This document shows positions 1 to 12,500 of a stretch of 64,000 bases of DNA, in pieces. The notes beneath the pieces were generated by a model that saw only the letters and a list, made by a program, of their open reading frames with translations, was not told where the DNA came from and made no database searches. The DNA is from Symsagittifera roscoffensis (lineage: Eukaryota; Xenacoelomorpha; Acoela; Convolutidae): contig NC_087067.1 in the NCBI RefSeq assembly GCF_963678635.1, forward strand, positions 60,314,594 through 60,378,593, written 5' to 3'. The position numbers and the translations under genes are program-made. Position 1 is the stretch's first letter, and each line of letters starts with the position of its first letter.

Positions 1-1765
1 GATTCATGACGGATTGGGATAAATATCTGCCGCAAGTGGTACGGGCGTACAACAGTACGCAACACTCAACAACGGGCATCAGTCCTTTCATGATGTTAGC
101 GGGCAGGGAGAGAGCAAGGCCCCTGACATTCTTTTACCCGGAATATGAAGAGAGGAGGACGTCACCTCAAGCTTACGTGAAAGAAGCGATCATGAGACAG
201 CAGGAAATAAACGAGCTCTGCAGGAGGAACACTGCGCAAGCACAAATCAGACAGCGCAAGAAATATGATGAGAAGATACTACAAGCGAAACCATATAAAG
301 TGGACCATTACGTGTGGGTCTTCCAGAATGTCATACCGCCCAAGGGGACAAAAAAATTACTCAAGAAATGGAGGGGACCATTCATGATAACGGAAGTACA
401 CCAACAAGGGCGGTTCTATCTCTTGAGTACAGGGCGAGCAGCACATTATGAAAACCTGAAGCCTCATGTCCCATCCCCAGAGGACTGGTGCAAAACACAG
501 AACATGGAGGGACTTGAATACCTACTGGTAAACGAAAAAGGCACCAGAGAAAAGAATGATGGCAACGAGAACTTGAGTTTGAATGACAATGAAAAGATAG
601 AAGTGGACTCTGAGGCGGGATCCTTTGTGGAAGAAGACTGGAACGATCCGGAGCAGAGCGAGGTGCTAAAGTGGACGGAACCAGACCTGCCAATACCATC
701 GGGGACCAGGAGTGGTAATCGTAAACGGAAAGGCATGAGGTACAACAGATACGGGATGACTTCTTGATTGATAAGATACAGCCAGATGAATTAAGCGATA
801 AGCTAATAAGTGTGGGCGAACTAGCAGCCGACGGTGAATGGCAAATTATCAATGATGGTGAACATTACCCGCAGGAAGACTACTCCACACCAGAACTAGA
901 GACAGACCTGGAACAGAGCGAGATAGAGAGGAGGGAGAATACGAACTTGAGGATACTAGAGTGGATGCGCGATGTCAAGAACGGAAGCTGCGAAGGGCAA
1001 AGCATTCAACAAGTCGACATGTCGGCGACAAAACACAAGAAAACGGAAGATCCCCTCTTCGGATGGACGGCAACAGACAGGCCGCTCGATATTCCCTCGG
1101 ATAATTTAGACCCAGCATCATCGACGGGGACGTCGATAAATACTTTTGTCTGGGGAGTGGGGTTAGGACTTACCCACACCGAAAATCTGATGATAAAGAA
1201 ACTCAGGAAAATGAGAGAAACGAGCGAACTGGAACTGGATGGGGAGGAGGATGAGCCTACCATAGGACGGAATTTCAAAATGAACTTTGAAATACCCAAC
1301 GAATACTCGGAGAACATCCTGATAACGGATAGCGACTTCATTCTGTCAGACAGGACTAGCGCGATCTGTATCACGGCGGACATGAGCTTCAAATCAAGAC
1401 TGGAGGCCTACTTCAAGAGAGAACACCAGAATGTGGAGTTTCTATTCAGGCAAAGGCCGGGGCTGGGAGGAATGGCTGCACTTCCCCCATCAGTAGCACA
1501 AGTCCCAGGCAAATACCTGTGCTGCCTAGTAACGAGGGTCAATGAAAGGAACATGATCGATCCTGAACACGTGATGTTGTTGGCACTAACAAGACTGCGA
1601 GACTTCAAGATCGAAAGAAGAATAACGGAGGTCTCGATGCCGGTCTATGACCCAAACAGGGGCAAGTTGAGCCCAAGGGAATTATACGCTATCCTACACG
1701 TGGTCTTCGTAGAAACGGAGATAATGGTACATCTGCACAAGAAATATTACTTGAGCATCGCCTGA
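1..1765 (+). pseudogene. Integrase ORF (C-terminal half plus extension), copy A, frameshifted
   Basis: Integrase joins the reverse-transcribed DNA to the genome. Reading starts at the window edge, downstream of the first two catalytic aspartates. The part seen covers the host-range region of the core (tract AYNSTQHSTTGISPFMML) and a GPF-type module with KKWRGPF near nt 360-380, followed by an acidic, charged extension. The frame breaks near nt 755-770. The first open stretch is 6-767 and the second is 764-1765, whereas copy B (26,675-29,206) is continuous here. Two small differences from copy B lie upstream: four extra residues before VIPPKG near nt 320, and a few residues missing near nt 525. 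The extension has no domain I recognise. Confidence 0.85.
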
Positions 1766-2279
1766 GTCGGGTACATGGGGGTCTCGAGTTGGGTATGAAG
1801 GGATCTCAAGTTAGGTATATGGGCACAAGACAGGTAAAAGGATCTTAAAACGCGATTGGCATAACAATTGAATTTTAAAAAAGATTGACGGTGTTAAACT
1901 TAAGATGAATCTACATGCTCTTAAAAAAATTTCGAATTGAATTATTCTAGTAGAACGAATGGAGTGATAAGGTTTCAACTACAGTAATGAAGGGGGTTTT
2001 AGGTTAGGAACATGACATTTTAGTCTTAAAATGAATTTTATTTTCAAATTGGTTTGATAAACAAAGTCGACAATCCAACCACACTCAATTGAAAGAGAAA
2101 AAGAAGGTCTTGAACAAGTTCGCGATCAGCAACGCTTGCAAAAGATATTTTTCAAATACTCAAGTTGGTACGGTAATACTCAAGTTGGTACGGCAATACT
2201 CATGTTGGTACGGTAATACTCAAGTTGGTACGGTACGGTATTTCACAAGTTGGTTAGTACTCAAGATCATCCAGAGATT
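1766..2279 (+). other. Spacer between integrase ORF and giant ORF, copy A
   Basis: No supported coding sequence. It corresponds to 26,133-26,674 in copy B. The short open stretch at 2089-2283 simply runs through the 20-bp repeats. The start codon used in copy B for the giant ORF is GGG here (near nt 2288), so the start is lost. Confidence 0.6.
2155..2234 (+). repeat. Four tandem 20-bp repeats
   Basis: The unit AATACTCAAGTTGGTACGGT occurs at 2155, 2175, 2195 and 2215, with one substitution in the second and one in the third copy. It lies just upstream of the giant ORF. The same place in copy B carries a different short repeat that also contains CTCAAG (26,159-26,223). Confidence 0.95.
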
Positions 2280-5200
2280 ATAGAAAGGGCAGATCGATTC
2301 TGGAAGTCCATGTTTGCGGCCTTGAAGAGGCCCACGCTTGATGAATTATACAGACGCTTGAGGGACCTGGATTTCACCCAGGTGGATGAGAGGATGGCAG
2401 TGATGCTGAACGCCATCCTCCAGCTAGCAGAACAGGGTGAATGCAGGGAGTCTGCAACAGAAGCGGTTTTAATGGTCGGCTACACCACTGATGGCATATC
2501 CAACCAAGAGCTGTCCTGGAATGTGGATGGAGGGGTGAGAGGATTCGACTTGGCGAGGAATCCTGGCTTGAGCAACAACACCGAGTACGGCGCAGGGGAG
2601 TTCCCGCTACCTACCAGACCATCGGCAAGGTCAGCGGGCCAATCCAAGAGTAAGCCACCCTCTATGACGCGAGCGCAGCAAACGGAAGAGGCGTATCCTG
2701 ACCTCAGCAGTCTGAAAAGAGAACTTGAGAGAACAAAAAGGGAGCGGAACAAGGCGAATCTTGACCGGGATCAGGCGAAGCTCGAGAGGAATCAAGCGAA
2801 TCTGGAGAGAGATCAGGCGATCATTGAAAAGGACCAAGCGCGGCGGGAACTCGATATTCTGTAGGCCGAGCACTAGCAAGAACAAAGGGTACGAGAGAAT
2901 GCGGCGAATTGCGAACAGCTAAAGTCGGAACTTGAGAAAAACCAGCGGAGACAACGAGAGCTCGACATGCAAAAGGGAGCCTGGCCCAAGGAGCGAACCG
3001 CCGCCGGTTCGAGGCCAGTTCACGTATGGAGGTGGATGAGGCTCCCAGATCGAAGGGACGGTTTAACCTAGACCGCGCGGCTCAAGAACACATGAACGAG
3101 GGGCTGGAGGTATGGATACCGACTGAGTCAACGTCCTCTCTGCGTGGTTTAGAGACACAACCGATACGCCCATTGATGGACGTAGCACTGCCGGGGTATA
3201 CTTCGAGTTCAACCCCGAGCGGCAGTCATGTGAGCGGGAGCTCGTCGCGTCTGAAAGAATTGAATGAGAGGCTACAGCTGAGGAATCGTTAGAGTCCAGC
3301 CAGAGTGGAGTTACCTCGACTTGGAGGGAGCAACCGGTCAGGAGTGTGATAATCGCAAGTTACAAGAAGAACACGGAGGGCAGATACCACAGGCACAACC
3401 GCATGGATTGGAACGTGGCACAAAGAGCCAGAAAGGATTGCTCCCAAGACGCGAGTTGGGTGGAATACCATACACAGCCACGTGTACCGGAGGGTACGGT
3501 CCACCTAATCATAGGGCACAGTCTGCTGCGGGTGCTGACCCGGATTCGATCGCATTGGCAGACGGGGATCCTGAGTTTCTCTGGAGCCGCGACGCCACAG
3601 ATATTGGCATCACTCGAGATGCTAGGGATGGCAAGAGTATACACGGTGACTTTAATGATCGGGACTAATGACGTGTCCAGGGGTGAGTCAAGGAAGGTCA
3701 TGAGGCTACATGACAAATTGAGCTGTATCCTTGAGGAGTTACGGATTCAAACGGACCCCGCAGTACTAACAGTTTGTACCATCCCTTACAATGTGAAAGC
3801 TGACCAAAACGCGATGGAAATGAATACGAAAGTACGGAACCTGAACGAGGTAGTCACCAGAGGAGTGTCCTTCCCATTGGATTGCTGGATGTAGCCGAGC
3901 AAATGGAGCAATCCTTCCACGAAGATGCATCCTCAGATGGAATCCACTTCGACAGGCCTAGGGGAGTGGAATGGTTGAACGACGTTTTCCAAAGGCACAT
4001 AAGTGCACTGGAGGCAGATTTGCTTGAGACGGCCGAATTCACATTCGGCCCACCTCCAAATCCCCCTTTCCTTGCCTCAAGGGACATGTCCAGTCGTCTG
4101 GGAGCAATGGTCGATTCTAGAGATAGCTCGAGAACAGCCGTACTAGATTACCGGGTTCCGCGCCGATGGAGGCCGAGGAAGTGTCGTCACAAACGCCCCA
4201 AAATTCGGTAGTGTCCTCGGTGGTATTGGTAGAAAGCAAGAGGATGGAGAGACGGGCGAAGACAAGCCGGACGAGTTATCTAGAGAAAGTAAAAGAGCTG
4301 GATCTGGAGGATCTGGAGTATAGACCAGAGTTGGCGGAAGCTCTGGGCCTTGAGCAGGTGTCACACGAGGATTTGGGCAGGCACCAGTGTGTGGATTGGT
4401 GAAAGGCTCACGAAACGCATATCTCAAGATGGAGAATGATGGAGACGGCGGATCTGACTGGGATTCCCGCAAGATTAGCCATGGGACCTATCAACTACAG
4501 ACCTGTCAAGTTGCTGGGGAGTCCGGGACTCATAGTGGAGCCCCCTAAGCACCGAACGAACATTGCCAGAATCAGGTTGGCAACTCCCGCGCAGTTGAGA
4601 GTAGTAGACAAGCTGTTGGACCCAAGAGAGATGGAACTGCCAGATGCTGCTTATGAAGGTGCGAGATTGTAAGATGACCCAAGATATGGGAAACCCTGCG
4701 GGAGTGCCCAATTGGCCAAGACATTGGTAATTTACGATAGGGCGGATCCAGCAGCCGCGAGGGTGATCATTGTGGTAGGTTCAGAGGTTCAGTCTCCCAA
4801 GTTGTTCTGGCCGGAAACCCTGGTATACTCGCTGCCAGGTGCTGAACTGAATCAAATGTTGACTCTGGTGGTCGCAATAAAGTCAGAAATGCCTTGTGAG
4901 CCAGAGCTATTGCTGTTTGCAGGGATGAATGATCACCTGCATGCGACTGGGTTTCTTGAGCAACTCAAAGGTGATGAACCTGCGCCAAAAAAAATCTGGG
5001 AGGCTACCCAGACGTTATTTGCCGCGATGAACGAGGTGCAGGAAAACGTCACTTCCCGATTTGGATCCAAGACAAGAGTGGTATTCACGACGTCCCACGG
5101 GTACGCGAGCATTCCTACCCCTCTGCAGTTTGTGTATGCGGTTTTGATCTTAATAGCCGAGGGGAATGCATGGCGGATCATGATGGCAGCTCCCAATCGA

Positions 5201-8200
5201 GAGTTGGAACCGACGAACTTGAGGCTTCGCAAGTCAGAACTGGCGGCGGCGTATACGGATGTGTCCCACGCGTTGAGGGGCTTCTATGAATTAGCAGATA
5301 TCCTCATTGTATTGGATGAAGTCCTTTTGCTAGAGATATCGAGTTTTGCCAGACAACTCAAAATCAGTCCGGCTCTAGGGGATGACCACCCAATAATAAG
5401 TCATCTGACGGCCTGCTTGTGGTTCCCAAGTATGGATTTGACCATCACGAGCTCAACCAGCAAGTCAAGGGGACCAAGTAACGAGAGAAAAAATGTGGCT
5501 GCGACTGAGAAGCAACTGTAGTCGATGGTGTACCGACTAACGCAAGAGAGAGGCAGGTGGCCGTTCCTGGCACCAAGGCTAGAAAATGCCACAGACAAGA
5601 CAAAGAAAACGCCCTACCTCTTGTGAAGCAGATCTGAAGATTTCTTGAGGAGCAGTTGGAAGTGGCCGAGAGTAGAGAAATGAGGCTCGTCACGGCTGCA
5701 AACGAGGTTACCATCGGGAGATTCTGGAGGGAGCACGCGAAGGGCGAGCTGAGGACAAGAAGAGATCACGAGATTCTCAAGTTCTTGAAACCTTGTTGCG
5801 AGAAGGAATTCATGGCTGGAGTGTTTAGTGCGAAGAGGACCATTTTTGGGGCCTTTGTACAAGAAATACTGAGCATGCCCATAAGTTTTTTGTTGGCCAT
5901 GTACTTAGTTTACCCGAGGTACCTATTCAACCTCGGTCCAGCGTATATGTTCAGTCGGGGTGTGGAAACACTACGGATTGATGGATATCTGGCACTGGTG
6001 CTCCTGACCCATGGTGAGCTGGTGTCATTTCATCGGCTGACGAAACATGGGGAGCCCCTGTCGATGGGGAGGACCCACTCGAGCATAGACACCTACTCGT
6101 ATAAATTTGCTGCGGGACTGAAGACGCTGCTGGTGGAATATCTTCTGATGCAGAATCGATTATGACTGGCGAAGAGAAGAACCCGAACACGAAAGGTGAA
6201 TGGAGACAGATGAATGGGGGCATGCCTCTGTTGACAGACCTGTGCCTGGCGATGAGATCGGATCCAATGGGAATAATCTGGGGGCTGGAGGAGGTCGTAA
6301 CTTGCATTTATGGACCAGCAGTGACATACGCGTTTCCGGATCCTCTAGTTGCGGCTTACTCGTGCCTACTTGATAAGTGTGTTGGATTGGACGGCGCTCA
6401 ACTCGTGTCAGCAAGAGGCGCTGAGAGCGCAAATGAGTAACACGGTATTCTTTGGAAAAGTGAAAGATCCCGAGTTGGTGGTCTACAACTTCCGGGGGCA
6501 ACAGCAGTGCAGGATGGGGGGAAAACGTGAAGGCCCCATCGAGACTTATCCCAAGTTCTGGAACTTGAATCCCCTGACGGCGAGTGGACAAGAGATTCTG
6601 AGAATTCCCGCATGGAAGAAAAGCTTCGAGTTGGTGAAAAGGGAGCTGGAGGCGATACTAGAGAAGGAAATCTTGCCAGCAACCATTCCCGAGTTCCCAA
6701 CGGTCAGAGAATGACCCTGGGAATAAATAGTTCCCTGGTGGTCCCATCCCTGTTTGCAAGAGCAGCGACGGAGAGGCAGCAAAGGGAATTCACCGATGGC
6801 TGGGATCCCCTATTCATCGGCTTAACCGCAGCGATCTTTTTTCACATTTGTGAAATAAAAATAAACTAATGGACGACTCAAGCGAAGAAGATGAGAGGCG
6901 CAATGCCCCCGAATTTCGAGGTGCGAGAGGTCTTGAGAACGCTTGATCAGGCGGGTTTGGAGAATATGTTACCGGCGTGGGACGATGGCAGGATGATTGT
7001 AGAAGAAGGTAACGTTGCGCTAAAAGACGAAATGAAGTTTGCCACAAGAAAATGCTGGGCGCCTTACGGCTTGGAAAAGTTGGAGATGAGACAGGAGGGG
7101 AAGGAGCTGGATGCGGCAGGCCCGTTGTATGTGGCTCTGACGGAATACAGGAAATCGGACCCAACGACACCATCACCCCTGTCAGTGGGCACCCGTGGGG
7201 ACAATAGAAGCGGCCCCGTGGAAGATCGGTTCAAGAGGAAACTTGAGAGAAGGAGAGCCGAGTCAGAAGAAGAAAGCATGGATGAGACTCTCAGTGAGAC
7301 AGGAGAGGAGATGGAAGTGGGGAACACGCCGGAACCAAAACAAGCGCAGGAAAATTTCAGCGCCCAAGAACTGTTGGAAGATCTGAGCGGAGAGGACTGA
7401 GCAGACACTGCCACGCCACCTCTGAACTCATCTCCCCGCAAGAATCTAGAGTTACCACTGACGAGCGAGACTTCCAATATGGGAATGATACTCTTGAGTG
7501 CGGAGGAAAGCGATAAGAACACCTTCGAGGGAAACAAGACCATGTTCCTAGGGACTCTAGATGAGAAGGCTTGGCCAGAATTCTTGAGGGAATTTAACCA
7601 AAACACGAAAAGCGAGATCATACTCGACAACTTCAAAGAAGAGCTGTGGAACACGGTGGTGAAGTTCGGGGAACCTGTCCTGATGGCCACCGGGCTGGAT
7701 GAGAAAACGAGAAAAGAACTGCTGAGCAAGATGGTCGAATTGAGAGAGGCGCAACCGACGACCAGAGAGGATGAATGTAAAGACAGCTCTACTCTGAAAC
7801 AAAAAACTGTCGATAAAATAGTTGAAGGTATAAGGGGGATAGGTTGAGACTAGTAATATAATCAAAAGTACTAATATCCTTGAGGCTCGAGCAGGGGGAG
7901 CAAGAGTTGGAAGGGGTGGATGGAGACAAAGAGGTCGAATCAGTGATGATAACGGCGACGCCCCCAAGTAGAGACGTGAAGTCTCGCAAGAGAAAGAGAG
8001 AGGTAGAGGGGTTGGGTAGTCCTTCGGCGGACGCGGTCTCTGAGATAAACCTGAGAGAGACGGCTCCCATGCTTCTGGCGCGGTGGAAGACGGCAGCTTA
8101 CAAGAGTAACTCCGAGCCTAGGAAACTGCTCGAGGTAGAAAAAGAGATGGAGGTTTCCACCAACTCGACAACTGAAGAAGACTTCAGGCCCCAGAGGACG

Positions 8201-11098
8201 AATATGAAAAGAGGTTCGACGAGCGGGCAGACATAAGAAGTGGATGTTGGCAAAGAGTGTGTCTCACATGAACACCAGGCCACTGGGAAGCAAGCAGCTA
8301 GTGATCCTCTTGAGAAGAATAAAACGAGGAACAACTCCCAGCCGTGGTGGGTGGCCCTGGAGACATTGAAGGAACTGGAAGACTGCCTAAAGAAACTCGA
8401 CAGTGGAGTGTCACGCAAGCGACGTAACTGGGCTACCCAGCAGAAGGTTGAGATCAACAAATTAGAATTGGGGAGCCAACTGAAGAGAACTTGGCAGAAC
8501 TTGTTAAGGGATCATTTTGAAGAAGCGATGAGGACATCCTCATCGTGTCGCCGTTGATGGCGAATCCCTTCGTTAGAACAGCGGGACAACTGATGTTCAC
8601 ATGGAGCCTGGTGGGAATGGAATTAGAAACGCTGACCTCGCATGACAAGTTGAAATTGGGTGGAAAAAATCTAGAAGTATATCAGACACTGATGCAACAC
8701 ATTGCTAGGGATAATTCAGGCTTGAGCCTGGCAAGAAGGAAAGATGCTCCTTGTTTCTTGAGGTGGATAATGTCGATGATGATCGACAGTACCATCCTAG
8801 CATGTCAACAAAGAGCAATCGGAAGTAAGGCAATGGAAAGGAGAGTCTCAGCAGTCATCTTGAATGTATACCAGAGTACTGGGATAGAAAAGGAGGATGG
8901 TTCCAGGAAGTCTCTAGAAAGCCACAGAAAGTTATACGAGATACGTAGATTCTACAACAAGAAGTTTGAGGAGGGACACGACGTACACCGTAACTTGACC
9001 TCGTCAGGAGAGTACTCGAAACACAATAAGAAGGGAGAATATCAGAACGTGTCTGGAGTAATGGGGATGGCGTACAACCCTTTCTTGGACTCGGAAGCCG
9101 GAGGCGCTCACAGGAACTATGAGGTAGCGGAGCTAATAAAATTTTGGACAGAGAAGATAGTGGATTTAGCCACAATAGATAGAGAGAGACCGAGCTTGGG
9201 CTTGATTCTCGAGAAAACAACAGAGGTGATAAGCGTGCCGCGCTCAAAAGAGTCGAGCTGAAGATGGGTAACGGGAACGGCATGTTAGTCAACAATCTGG
9301 GAGTGGTGTGGAAATTGTTGCGGCCCTCCTGGTGCCCAAATCCCCACACGAGCCTGATCGAGGAAGTCACAGAGCGAGCAAGGTTAGCACCGACGCAGGA
9401 CGAAGATCTGGCAACATTGGGTATAGTGTACAAGTTGATCTTGCCTCAGGTGAAGGAGTCAGGCGGAGCGACGAGCAAACTAGGGTCGGCGAAGAAGATG
9501 GAGCCGGGTAGTTGTCTTGATTCGACGTGTGGGAGTGGCGAGCACACCTGTGATGGACGGTCATGCGTTAGGATACAACCCTTCCAAAAAGAAGATCTAG
9601 TCACCTGGTTTGAAGATATCACAAAGAGGGAGAAGAGTGAAGTACAGATAGTGGCTGAGTGTTACGCGAGTACCACTGTGAATATAGCAGCAGCTCTGGG
9701 ATTCTTCTCAAGGATGTGCAGTCTGCAGTCACTGGAGAGGCTAGAGTCTGAACACCATTTGGTGACTGCGTTGAGCGTGGAGTCATGGCCCGGGGTGTTG
9801 CAGGTAACCCAGAAACACATCAAAAGCTGGAAGGTCGGACTTGAGGCGGAAATGGGATTTCCTATGAGCGAAGCCTATGGTCTGCCTCTAAATGCGAAGT
9901 CCCTAGTGGGGTCAGTGATGGCCAACTTATGCGGCAGCAACTACCCATTGCACATGGCGATGGTGGAGGTATCCAGCCAAAGGGTATTGATAGACAAGGC
10001 CTTCTCGGTGCCCAAATGCGTAAGATTGGCTCGGATGTCGCATCACTCACACAGGCTATTGGGAAAAATCCGAGGATCAGTGCCGAGAGAGCAGAGAGAT
10101 GACTTGAGTGAAATCTGGGGGAAGGAACATTTGGGTTTGAAAAGTGAAAACACAAGTGACCACGAGAGACAAAACGTGATCGGGAAACCGATGGGTGGTG
10201 CTCCAAACTTGGAGGAGACGATACGATACACGAGAAGATGATGGAACTTGAACCCCTCCTAGAAGCCTCGGGAGAGCGCAACCTTAGGAGTATTGACATC
10301 ACACATGGGGAATGTCCATGCCACTGTCTGGCACAAACGGTGTGGTATCCGGATCACGCAAACCTCTGCCTGGTATGGGATGTGGAAGAAATTCGGTCGA
10401 TAGGATTACCGGATCACAGGCAAAAGGTGACGCTCTTGGTGGTAAGCACGATGCTGGCTTTGCGATGTATTGAGGAAAATGTGACGAAATATCGGGAGTC
10501 GAAGACACCAACGGCAGAGTCGATATACGCGATAGATTACAGCAGGAGACTTCAGTTGTTTGAGACTGCATGCAAAGTATTCGCCATACCAATGGAGGTC
10601 AGGCACATGTGGAGCCGCATAAGATTGTATCCGTGGTTTCGAGCGACGTTGACATCTTGGTTGTACATGGTGACGAAGGATCACATGAAGAAATATCAAA
10701 ATAAATATCGACAGTTCCTGGCCGAGATAGGACCGGAAGCTTTCATGAAACCTCTGCTGACCCACCGAAATGCGAGCACGACGGGGTGGAAAAGAGTTGG
10801 TAAGGTGTCAAGAAGAAACAATACTAAAGCGAGAGATTCCATACTGGAGGAAGACTTAGCGAAGAACATGAGCCTGAGTCTTCACAATTCCTTCTGTTTG
10901 AACCGAGAGTCGAGGTTGAAGAGTTTGCCCAACCAAACGAAGAGATTGCAGGAGCAAAGGGAATGGATGCGGTCCTATGAACAGCTGAAAGCCTGGGAGG
11001 AGATCGTGATTAGCTCCGATGATGAAGAGGCACTGTTGAAACAGATTACGGTGTCAAATACGTCTGGGTCTGGAACCTCGAAGGCGAAGAACGCGTGA
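2280..11098 (+). pseudogene. Giant extra ORF of the LTR element, copy A, decayed
   Basis: This is the homologue of the three ORFs at 17,251-26,132 in copy B, broken into many open stretches (2250-2864, 3026-3292, 3346-3894, 4712-5521, 5656-6165, 6891-7400, 7479-7847, 7880-8236, 8545-9261, 9264-10,241, 10,238-11,098 and others). The order matches copy B: N-terminal segment, coiled coil rich in ERNQANLERDQA-type repeats (nt 2710-2860), SGNH hydrolase domain (3480-4000), second SGNH-like segment (4730-5400), then long unassigned regions. In the first SGNH domain copy A reads GHSL where copy B has GDSL, so the catalytic block is damaged, while GTND is kept. Near 8236 copy A has TAA where copy B has TGG. 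Near 10,430 copy A reads through where copy B has TAA. The ancestor was therefore one ORF of about 2,950 codons. Confidence 0.85.
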
Positions 11099-11507
11099 TG
11101 AGCAGGTGGCTCAACGGAAGATTCTAGAGTCTTAAGTCTTGAGCGGGAAGGGAAGGGGCTCGAGGGTGAACTTGGATGAAATCTGGGTTCACGAAAAAAA
11201 AATTCTAACAAATGAGATATTGTTATTAATATGTTATATCTATTATAAAAATCAAAATGCTGCATGACAATTTCCTGACTGAATAGGACAAACAAATTTT
11301 AACTTGCTAGCTTAAAAAGCGAAAATTCAAAGGTGCAGGTGTGTGCAGATTTTGATTGCTCTTTAACGATAGTGTGAAAATTTTACATGGTTGTGAATTT
11401 TGGGGTGTAGATAAACTTAATTCTGCTGCAAACTTCTGTAAATGACCACTGGCACTGTGCCTTGAGCAACACTCGGTTTTCTGGGGATTCACTGACAGAC
11501 AACAGCA
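11099..11507 (+). other. 3' untranslated region of copy A
   Basis: AT-rich sequence with no gene. Read on the opposite strand it matches 16,870-17,250, which lies between the giant ORF stop and the 3' LTR of copy B. It stops just before the polypurine tract and LTR would be expected. Confidence 0.75.
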
Positions 11508-11633
11508 CACGATCTCCTCCCAGGCTTTCAGCTGTTCATAGGACCGCATCCATTCCCTTTGCTCCTGCAATCTCTTCGTTTGGTTGGGCAAACTCTTCAA
11601 CCTCGACTCTCGGTTCAAACAGAAGGAATTGTG
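11508..11633 (-). repeat. Inverted 126-bp copy of the giant-ORF 3' end
   Basis: Bases 11,508-11,633 are the reverse complement of 10,883-11,008 with few or no differences. The fragment begins exactly where the 3' untranslated region stops matching copy B. It gives a false minus-strand ORF (11,307-11,618) that repeats the protein tail and then runs into the untranslated region. This looks like a fold-back or template-switch joint at a short CACGAT-like match. Confidence 0.9.
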
Positions 11634-12500
11634 CAGACGACAGACAAGGAGCTAAGGAGTCTACTACCGTTACATCCCACAAAGCTGCTTACCAATAGCC
11701 CATGGAACGAGCGTCAAATCGTCTGGTCGCTTCTGATCGGTCCTGTAGAGGTGTCGTGGTTCTAAAACAGACGGAATGTGAGTAGTAGATAAATTCTGCT
11801 TTATATGGGCATTCAGGTTTGAATGCATAGAGAATCTCCCTGCACTTTTGAGGCATGAAAGACCATGCCAACCATCCTCGGTAACGTCTTTTCCGCACAC
11901 GCATTTTATTATACTTTTTTTGGGTAATCAGAAGGTCAAAAGTATCATAGTAACCGAAGTTACAGTCAGGAGTCCCTTCATCACGCATTCCAGTCAAAAT
12001 CCTTGGAATCTTCTAGATATGGAAGTGATATGGAGTTTTCCGTTCGCATATTTGACAAACGGCATATCATTTGCGCGTTCGCATATTTTTGAGCCTGATC
12101 GAAGTCCTATCGCAATTCTGAGTTGTTGGTTCGCCAGTTTTAACCTTAAATTTTTGCACGGGATGACGTTCAACCATTGGGAGCCAAATCTATCATGGAA
12201 CGCGTTGAATCTTTTTACGTCCGTTGGTTCGAGTCGTAAAATCAAATCTGCAATTTCGCTGTCAAAAATTGGCTCCGTTCAATTTTTTTGGATTTCAATT
12301 TCCGGAGCCATTTCAATTTTTCCAAGTTCCAACCACCGTTTAAGCGCATCATCATAGGTTCCATCCACATGCTCCAAACCAATGATTTCGCTCAAGGCTC
12401 ACTTTTTTTGATAAGTGGGTGTAATTTAGCTGGATTTCCCATGCTAAAAATGTTAACGGGAAAAATATCTGGTTCTATGCACATAGAAATTTTGCTAGAT
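11634..12500 (-). pseudogene. RT-associated C-terminal domain of a decayed retroelement
   Basis: The open stretches at 11,994-12,245 and 11,670-11,900 on the minus strand, in different frames, together resemble a domain found at the C-terminus of many metazoan reverse-transcriptase proteins. Recognisable tracts are SQWLNVIPCKNLRLKL, ELRIAVGL-like [22 protein letters not shown] with cysteines and histidine, and [13 protein letters not shown]. An [12 protein letters not shown]-like end continues in another frame to about 11,640. There the copy A fold-back fragment begins, so the element appears interrupted. Upstream, at 12,250-12,380, an extra frame supports more of the same domain with a stop. 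No reverse-transcriptase core is visible. Family memory, not a search, is the basis for the name. Confidence 0.6.

Larger units (their letters stand above)
1..11633 (+). mobile_element. Copy A: 3' part of a decayed giant Ty3/gypsy-like LTR retrotransposon
   Basis: The window opens inside the integrase ORF of an element homologous to the one at 15,918-39,102, but on the opposite strand. In order it carries the integrase C-terminal half with its extension, a spacer with short repeats, the giant extra ORF and a 3' untranslated stretch that matches 16,822-17,250. Proteins of the two copies look roughly four-fifths identical by eye. Copy A has many frameshifts and stops. No LTR follows the 3' untranslated region. 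The element instead ends in a 126-bp inverted fragment of its own coding end. The 5' part lies outside the window. Confidence 0.85.

Noticed and set aside
11307-11618. Minus-strand ORF that looks like a second copy of the giant protein's tail
   Set aside because: It is created by the 126-bp inverted fragment reading into untranslated sequence.
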